Positions 14,401-22,757 of a stretch of DNA of 22,757 nucleotides are shown here, in pieces. Within the stretch, counting starts at the first letter, position 1, and each line of letters opens with the position of its first letter. The stretch spans positions 1-22,757 of the forward strand of contig CAXHKQ010000336.1 of NCBI GenBank assembly GCA_964017145.1, written 5' to 3'. Origin of the DNA: Agrocybe praecox (lineage: Eukaryota > Basidiomycota > Agaricomycetes > Agaricales > Agrocybaceae). Both the position numbers and the translations under genes were made by a program. The notes beneath the pieces were generated by a model. It was not told the origin of the DNA and searched no databases. It saw only the letters and a program-made list of their open reading frames with translations.

Positions 14401-17400
14401 CCATAGACCAGACCATAGACCAGACCATAGACCAGACCATAGACCAGACCATAGACCAGACCATAGACCAGACCATAGACCAGACCATAGACCAGACCAT
14501 AGACCAGACCATAGACCAGACCATAGACCAGACCATAGACCAGACCATAGACCAGACCATAGACCAGACCATAGACCAGACCATAGACCAGACCATAGAC
14601 CAGACCATAGACCAGACCATAGACCAGACCATAGACCAGACCATAGACCAGACCATAGACCAGACCATAGACCAGACCATAGACCAGACCATAGACCAGA
14701 CCATAGACCAGACCATAGACCAGACCATAGACCAGACCATAGACCAGACCATAGACCAGACCATAGACCAGACCATAGACCAGACCATAGACCAGACCAT
14801 AGACCAGACCATAGACCAGACCATAGACCAGACCATAGACCAGACCATAGACCAGACCATAGACCAGACCATAGACCAGACCATAGACCAGACCATAGAC
14901 CAGACCATAGACCAGACCATAGACCAGACCATAGACCAGACCATAGACCAGACCATAGACCAGACCATAGACCAGACCATAGACCAGACCATAGACCAGA
15001 CCATAGACCAGACCATAGACCAGACCATAGACCAGACCATAGACCAGACCATAGACCAGACCATAGACCAGACCATAGACCAGACCATAGACCAGACCAT
15101 AGACCAGACCATAGACCAGACCATAGACCAGACCATAGACCAGACCATAGACCAGACCATAGACCAGACCATAGACCAGACCATAGACCAGACCATAGAC
15201 CAGACCATAGACCAGACCATAGACCAGACCATAGACCAGACCATAGACCAGACCATAGACCAGACCATAGACCAGACCATAGACCAGACCATAGACCAGA
15301 CCATAGACCAGACCATAGACCAGACCATAGACCAGACCATAGACCAGACCATAGACCAGACCATAGACCAGACCATAGACCAGACCATAGACCAGACCAT
15401 AGACCAGACCATAGACCAGACCATAGACCAGACCATAGACCAGACCATAGACCAGACCATAGACCAGACCATAGACCAGACCATAGACCAGACCATAGAC
15501 CAGACCATAGACCAGACCATAGACCAGACCATAGACCAGACCATAGACCAGACCATAGACCAGACCATAGACCAGACCATAGACCAGACCATAGACCAGA
15601 CCATAGACCAGACCATAGACCAGACCATAGACCAGACCATAGACCAGACCATAGACCAGACCATAGACCAGACCATAGACCAGACCATAGACCAGACCAT
15701 AGACCAGACCATAGACCAGACCATAGACCAGACCATAGACCAGACCATAGACCAGACCATAGACCAGACCATAGACCAGACCATAGACCAGACCATAGAC
15801 CAGACCATAGACCAGACCATAGACCAGACCATAGACCAGACCATAGACCAGACCATAGACCAGACCATAGACCAGACCATAGACCAGACCATAGACCAGA
15901 CCATAGACCAGACCATAGACCAGACCATAGACCAGACCATAGACCAGACCATAGACCAGACCATAGACCAGACCATAGACCAGACCATAGACCAGACCAT
16001 AGACCAGACCATAGACCAGACCATAGACCAGACCATAGACCAGACCATAGACCAGACCATAGACCAGACCATAGACCAGACCATAGACCAGACCATAGAC
16101 CAGACCATAGACCAGACCATAGACCAGACCATAGACCAGACCATAGACCAGACCATAGACCAGACCATAGACCAGACCATAGACCAGACCATAGACCAGA
16201 CCATAGACCAGACCATAGACCAGACCATAGACCAGACCATAGACCAGACCATAGACCAGACCATAGACCAGACCATAGACCAGACCATAGACCAGACCAT
16301 AGACCAGACCATAGACCAGACCATAGACCAGACCATAGACCAGACCATAGACCAGACCATAGACCAGACCATAGACCAGACCATAGACCAGACCATAGAC
16401 CAGACCATAGACCAGACCATAGACCAGACCATAGACCAGACCATAGACCAGACCATAGACCAGACCATAGACCAGACCATAGACCAGACCATAGACCAGA
16501 CCATAGACCAGACCATAGACCAGACCATAGACCAGACCATAGACCAGACCATAGACCAGACCATAGACCAGACCATAGACCAGACCATAGACCAGACCAT
16601 AGACCAGACCATAGACCAGACCATAGACCAGACCATAGACCAGACCATAGACCAGACCATAGACCAGACCATAGACCAGACCATAGACCAGACCATAGAC
16701 CAGACCATAGACCAGACCATAGACCAGACCATAGACCAGACCATAGACCAGACCATAGACCAGACCATAGACCAGACCATAGACCAGACCATAGACCAGA
16801 CCATAGACCAGACCATAGACCAGACCATAGACCAGACCATAGACCAGACCATAGACCAGACCATAGACCAGACCATAGACCAGACCATAGACCAGACCAT
16901 AGACCAGACCATAGACCAGACCATAGACCAGACCATAGACCAGACCATAGACCAGACCATAGACCAGACCATAGACCAGACCATAGACCAGACCATAGAC
17001 CAGACCATAGACCAGACCATAGACCAGACCATAGACCAGACCATAGACCAGACCATAGACCAGACCATAGACCAGACCATAGACCAGACCATAGACCAGA
17101 CCATAGACCAGACCATAGACCAGACCATAGACCAGACCATAGACCAGACCATAGACCAGACCATAGACCAGACCATAGACCAGACCATAGACCAGACCAT
17201 AGACCAGACCATAGACCAGACCATAGACCAGACCATAGACCAGACCATAGACCAGACCATAGACCAGACCATAGACCAGACCATAGACCAGACCATAGAC
17301 CAGACCATAGACCAGACCATAGACCAGACCATAGACCAGACCATAGACCAGACCATAGACCAGACCATAGACCAGACCATAGACCAGACCATAGACCAGA

Positions 17401-20400
17401 CCATAGACCAGACCATAGACCAGACCATAGACCAGACCATAGACCAGACCATAGACCAGACCATAGACCAGACCATAGACCAGACCATAGACCAGACCAT
17501 AGACCAGACCATAGACCAGACCATAGACCAGACCATAGACCAGACCATAGACCAGACCATAGACCAGACCATAGACCAGACCATAGACCAGACCATAGAC
17601 CAGACCATAGACCAGACCATAGACCAGACCATAGACCAGACCATAGACCAGACCATAGACCAGACCATAGACCAGACCATAGACCAGACCATAGACCAGA
17701 CCATAGACCAGACCATAGACCAGACCATAGACCAGACCATAGACCAGACCATAGACCAGACCATAGACCAGACCATAGACCAGACCATAGACCAGACCAT
17801 AGACCAGACCATAGACCAGACCATAGACCAGACCATAGACCAGACCATAGACCAGACCATAGACCAGACCATAGACCAGACCATAGACCAGACCATAGAC
17901 CAGACCATAGACCAGACCATAGACCAGACCATAGACCAGACCATAGACCAGACCATAGACCAGACCATAGACCAGACCATAGACCAGACCATAGACCAGA
18001 CCATAGACCAGACCATAGACCAGACCATAGACCAGACCATAGACCAGACCATAGACCAGACCATAGACCAGACCATAGACCAGACCATAGACCAGACCAT
18101 AGACCAGACCATAGACCAGACCATAGACCAGACCATAGACCAGACCATAGACCAGACCATAGACCAGACCATAGACCAGACCATAGACCAGACCATAGAC
18201 CAGACCATAGACCAGACCATAGACCAGACCATAGACCAGACCATAGACCAGACCATAGACCAGACCATAGACCAGACCATAGACCAGACCATAGACCAGA
18301 CCATAGACCAGACCATAGACCAGACCATAGACCAGACCATAGACCAGACCATAGACCAGACCATAGACCAGACCATAGACCAGACCATAGACCAGACCAT
18401 AGACCAGACCATAGACCAGACCATAGACCAGACCATAGACCAGACCATAGACCAGACCATAGACCAGACCATAGACCAGACCATAGACCAGACCATAGAC
18501 CAGACCATAGACCAGACCATAGACCAGACCATAGACCAGACCATAGACCAGACCATAGACCAGACCATAGACCAGACCATAGACCAGACCATAGACCAGA
18601 CCATAGACCAGACCATAGACCAGACCATAGACCAGACCATAGACCAGACCATAGACCAGACCATAGACCAGACCATAGACCAGACCATAGACCAGACCAT
18701 AGACCAGACCATAGACCAGACCATAGACCAGACCATAGACCAGACCATAGACCAGACCATAGACCAGACCATAGACCAGACCATAGACCAGACCATAGAC
18801 CAGACCATAGACCAGACCATAGACCAGACCATAGACCAGACCATAGACCAGACCATAGACCAGACCATAGACCAGACCATAGACCAGACCATAGACCAGA
18901 CCATAGACCAGACCATAGACCAGACCATAGACCAGACCATAGACCAGACCATAGACCAGACCATAGACCAGACCATAGACCAGACCATAGACCAGACCAT
19001 AGACCAGACCATAGACCAGACCATAGACCAGACCATAGACCAGACCATAGACCAGACCATAGACCAGACCATAGACCAGACCATAGACCAGACCATAGAC
19101 CAGACCATAGACCAGACCATAGACCAGACCATAGACCAGACCATAGACCAGACCATAGACCAGACCATAGACCAGACCATAGACCAGACCATAGACCAGA
19201 CCATAGACCAGACCATAGACCAGACCATAGACCAGACCATAGACCAGACCATAGACCAGACCATAGACCAGACCATAGACCAGACCATAGACCAGACCAT
19301 AGACCAGACCATAGACCAGACCATAGACCAGACCATAGACCAGACCATAGACCAGACCATAGACCAGACCATAGACCAGACCATAGACCAGACCATAGAC
19401 CAGACCATAGACCAGACCATAGACCAGACCATAGACCAGACCATAGACCAGACCATAGACCAGACCATAGACCAGACCATAGACCAGACCATAGACCAGA
19501 CCATAGACCAGACCATAGACCAGACCATAGACCAGACCATAGACCAGACCATAGACCAGACCATAGACCAGACCATAGACCAGACCATAGACCAGACCAT
19601 AGACCAGACCATAGACCAGACCATAGACCAGACCATAGACCAGACCATAGACCAGACCATAGACCAGACCATAGACCAGACCATAGACCAGACCATAGAC
19701 CAGACCATAGACCAGACCATAGACCAGACCATAGACCAGACCATAGACCAGACCATAGACCAGACCATAGACCAGACCATAGACCAGACCATAGACCAGA
19801 CCATAGACCAGACCATAGACCAGACCATAGACCAGACCATAGACCAGACCATAGACCAGACCATAGACCAGACCATAGACCAGACCATAGACCAGACCAT
19901 AGACCAGACCATAGACCAGACCATAGACCAGACCATAGACCAGACCATAGACCAGACCATAGACCAGACCATAGACCAGACCATAGACCAGACCATAGAC
20001 CAGACCATAGACCAGACCATAGACCAGACCATAGACCAGACCATAGACCAGACCATAGACCAGACCATAGACCAGACCATAGACCAGACCATAGACCAGA
20101 CCATAGACCAGACCATAGACCAGACCATAGACCAGACCATAGACCAGACCATAGACCAGACCATAGACCAGACCATAGACCAGACCATAGACCAGACCAT
20201 AGACCAGACCATAGACCAGACCATAGACCAGACCATAGACCAGACCATAGACCAGACCATAGACCAGACCATAGACCAGACCATAGACCAGACCATAGAC
20301 CAGACCATAGACCAGACCATAGACCAGACCATAGACCAGACCATAGACCAGACCATAGACCAGACCATAGACCAGACCATAGACCAGACCATAGACCAGA

Positions 20401-22408
20401 CCATAGACCAGACCATAGACCAGACCATAGACCAGACCATAGACCAGACCATAGACCAGACCATAGACCAGACCATAGACCAGACCATAGACCAGACCAT
20501 AGACCAGACCATAGACCAGACCATAGACCAGACCATAGACCAGACCATAGACCAGACCATAGACCAGACCATAGACCAGACCATAGACCAGACCATAGAC
20601 CAGACCATAGACCAGACCATAGACCAGACCATAGACCAGACCATAGACCAGACCATAGACCAGACCATAGACCAGACCATAGACCAGACCATAGACCAGA
20701 CCATAGACCAGACCATAGACCAGACCATAGACCAGACCATAGACCAGACCATAGACCAGACCATAGACCAGACCATAGACCAGACCATAGACCAGACCAT
20801 AGACCAGACCATAGACCAGACCATAGACCAGACCATAGACCAGACCATAGACCAGACCATAGACCAGACCATAGACCAGACCATAGACCAGACCATAGAC
20901 CAGACCATAGACCAGACCATAGACCAGACCATAGACCAGACCATAGACCAGACCATAGACCAGACCATAGACCAGACCATAGACCAGACCATAGACCAGA
21001 CCATAGACCAGACCATAGACCAGACCATAGACCAGACCATAGACCAGACCATAGACCAGACCATAGACCAGACCATAGACCAGACCATAGACCAGACCAT
21101 AGACCAGACCATAGACCAGACCATAGACCAGACCATAGACCAGACCATAGACCAGACCATAGACCAGACCATAGACCAGACCATAGACCAGACCATAGAC
21201 CAGACCATAGACCAGACCATAGACCAGACCATAGACCAGACCATAGACCAGACCATAGACCAGACCATAGACCAGACCATAGACCAGACCATAGACCAGA
21301 CCATAGACCAGACCATAGACCAGACCATAGACCAGACCATAGACCAGACCATAGACCAGACCATAGACCAGACCATAGACCAGACCATAGACCAGACCAT
21401 AGACCAGACCATAGACCAGACCATAGACCAGACCATAGACCAGACCATAGACCAGACCATAGACCAGACCATAGACCAGACCATAGACCAGACCATAGAC
21501 CAGACCATAGACCAGACCATAGACCAGACCATAGACCAGACCATAGACCAGACCATAGACCAGACCATAGACCAGACCATAGACCAGACCATAGACCAGA
21601 CCATAGACCAGACCATAGACCAGACCATAGACCAGACCATAGACCAGACCATAGACCAGACCATAGACCAGACCATAGACCAGACCATAGACCAGACCAT
21701 AGACCAGACCATAGACCAGACCATAGACCAGACCATAGACCAGACCATAGACCAGACCATAGACCAGACCATAGACCAGACCATAGACCAGACCATAGAC
21801 CAGACCATAGACCAGACCATAGACCAGACCATAGACCAGACCATAGACCAGACCATAGACCAGACCATAGACCAGACCATAGACCAGACCATAGACCAGA
21901 CCATAGACCAGACCATAGACCAGACCATAGACCAGACCATAGACCAGACCATAGACCAGACCATAGACCAGACCATAGACCAGACCATAGACCAGACCAT
22001 AGACCAGACCATAGACCAGACCATAGACCAGACCATAGACCAGACCATAGACCAGACCATAGACCAGACCATAGACCAGACCATAGACCAGACCATAGAC
22101 CAGACCATAGACCAGACCATAGACCAGACCATAGACCAGACCATAGACCAGACCATAGACCAGACCATAGACCAGACCATAGACCAGACCATAGACCAGA
22201 CCATAGACCAGACCATAGACCAGACCATAGACCAGACCATAGACCAGACCATAGACCAGACCATAGACCAGACCATAGACCAGACCATAGACCAGACCAT
22301 AGACCAGACCATAGACCAGACCATAGACCAGACCATAGACCAGACCATAGACCAGACCATAGACCAGACCATAGACCAGACCATAGACCAGACCATAGAC
22401 CAGACCAT
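11441..22408. repeat. Perfect satellite block D (914 units)
   Basis: This is the longest perfect stretch, 10,968 bp or 914 consensus units, bounded by the substituted unit on the left and the second 17-bp unit on the right. No variant was noticed. A run this long without a single difference cannot be resolved by short reads, so its length depends on long-read spanning and on correct assembly. There is no gene, RNA or regulatory signal in it. Confidence 0.92.
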
Positions 22409-22425
22409 AGACCAGACCAGACCAT
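22409..22425. repeat. Variant unit: 17 bp, one extra GACCA (second copy)
   Basis: The unit is identical to the 17-bp variant at 10044-10060, with three GACCA pentamers in place of two. It starts 12,365 bp downstream of the first copy. The two could be independent slippage events of the same kind, or copies of one event spread by a segmental exchange within the array. Register analysis on both sides confirms the 5-bp gain. Confidence 0.97.
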
Positions 22426-22757
22426 AGACCAGACCATAGACCAGACCATAGACCAGACCATAGACCAGACCATAGACCAGACCATAGACCAGACCATAGA
22501 CCAGACCATAGACCAGACCATAGACCAGACCATAGACCAGACCATAGACCAGACCATAGACCAGACCATAGACCAGACCATAGACCAGACCATAGACCAG
22601 ACCATAGACCAGACCATAGACCAGACCATAGACCAGACCATAGACCAGACCATAGACCAGACCATAGACCAGACCATAGACCAGACCATAGACCAGACCA
22701 TAGACCAGACCATAGACCAGACCATAGACCAGACCATAGACCAGACCATAGACCAGA
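22426..22757. repeat. Satellite block E (27 units plus 8-base partial unit), cut by window end
   Basis: Twenty-seven consensus units run from 22426 to 22749, followed by the first eight bases of another unit (AGACCAGA) at 22750-22757. The array is therefore cut by the window edge in mid-unit and shows no sign of decay there. Satellite edges often carry diverged units, so the absence of decay suggests that the true boundary is farther away or that the contig simply stops inside the array. Confidence 0.95.

Larger units (their letters stand above)
1..22757. repeat. 12-bp tandem satellite array filling the whole window
   Basis: Every part of the window is a head-to-tail copy of AGACCAGACCAT in one orientation, with no inverted segment and no unique sequence. 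The count is 1,895 complete units (1,891 consensus and four variants) plus an 8-base partial unit. Unit composition is A5 C4 G2 T1, 50% GC. The variants are an 11-bp unit at 1393-1403, 17-bp units at 10044-10060 and 22409-22425, and a substituted unit at 11429-11440. The array is cut by both window edges, so its true length and flanks are unknown. Nothing else was found in it: no gene, promoter, tRNA, transposon or boundary. Long homogeneous arrays of this kind are known from eukaryotic heterochromatin, which is the inferred setting; I do not recognise the family. Indels are secure because each one shifts the register of all later lines. An isolated substitution could have escaped reading by eye. 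Confidence 0.98.

Noticed and set aside
10044..22425. Higher-order repeat with a 12,365-bp period, suggested by the two 17-bp units
   Set aside because: A window-wide period would place a copy of the 11-bp unit near 13758, and the sequence there is consensus. A partial duplication beginning after 1403 is still possible but cannot be shown within this window.
1..22749. A 7,583-codon open frame on the complement strand beginning with ATG at 22749 (four-residue repeats MVWS, WSGL, GLVY)
   Set aside because: It arises only because the 12-mer has no stop trinucleotide on that strand. All three frames are equally open, ATG recurs every 12 bases, there is no ribosome site or end, and indels change the peptide without any sign of selection on frame.
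1..22757. CRISPR array
   Set aside because: A CRISPR array needs repeats of roughly 20 to 40 bp separated by unique spacers. Here identical 12-bp units abut with no spacer.
1..22757. Iterons of a replication origin or a centromere-binding array such as plasmid parS/parC
   Set aside because: Such arrays have a few to a few dozen units beside replication or partition genes. This has nearly 1,900 units and no gene.
1..22757. Drosophila dodeca satellite or other well-known short satellites (AAGAG, AATAT, GGAAT), or a CENP-B box satellite
   Set aside because: Only the 12-bp length matches dodeca. The unit is not a rotation or complement of any of these motifs, and it lacks the CG dinucleotides that a CENP-B box requires.
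1..22757. Standard telomere repeat (TTAGGG, TTTAGGG, TTAGG, TCAGG)
   Set aside because: No rotation or complement of the unit contains any of these motifs. Only a loose resemblance to unusual long telomere units remains, reported as a speculative finding.
1..22757. Dense array of Smad-type CAGAC/GTCT elements acting as a transcription factor sink
   Set aside because: CAGAC occurs once per unit, but a 5-bp motif is expected by chance in many short repeats, and neither species nor gene context supports a regulatory role.
1..22757. Hairpin or cruciform-forming repeat
   Set aside because: The + strand carries GACC but never its complement GGTC, so no Watson-Crick stem can form within one strand beyond trivial TA pairs.

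Overview
The window is one uninterrupted tandem satellite array. From the first base to the last, on the + strand, it repeats a 12-bp unit, AGACCAGACCAT (complement strand: ATGGTCTGGTCT). Read by eye, I count 1,895 complete units plus an 8-base partial unit at the right edge. Only four units differ from the consensus. I see no gene, RNA gene, mobile element, CRISPR array, origin, unique sequence or array boundary.

Organism: kilobases of an almost perfect short repeat with no coding sequence are typical of eukaryotic heterochromatin (pericentromeric, subtelomeric or sex-chromosome satellite) and not of bacterial, archaeal or ordinary viral DNA. The sequence gives no basis for a species. I do not recognise this 12-mer as a named satellite. 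It is not the Drosophila dodeca satellite, which shares only the unit length, nor the AAGAG-type or GGAAT-type satellites.

Layout: perfect block A, 1-1392 (116 units); an 11-bp unit missing one G, 1393-1403; perfect block B, 1404-10043 (720 units); a 17-bp unit with an extra GACCA, 10044-10060; perfect block C, 10061-11428 (114 units); a unit with one G-to-T substitution, 11429-11440 (changed base 11430); perfect block D, 11441-22408 (914 units); a second 17-bp unit with the same extra GACCA, 22409-22425; block E, 22426-22757 (27 units plus 8 bases). These pieces sum exactly to 22,757 bp.

Structure: the unit is itself composite, two GACCA pentamers plus a TA dinucleotide. Both 17-bp variants are exactly three pentamers plus TA, so the pentamer appears to be the step in which the array gains sequence. 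The strands are very unequal: the + strand unit is A5 C4 G2 T1, so the complement is T/G-rich with two GG tracts per unit. The unit has no CpG and no Watson-Crick hairpin potential. The complement strand has no stop codon in any frame over the whole window and an ATG in every unit. This makes a very long but spurious ORF that should not be annotated as a gene. The most interesting points are the extreme homogeneity (4 exceptional units in 1,895), the recurrent 17-bp variant, and a speculative resemblance of the T/G-rich strand to long non-canonical telomeric repeats.
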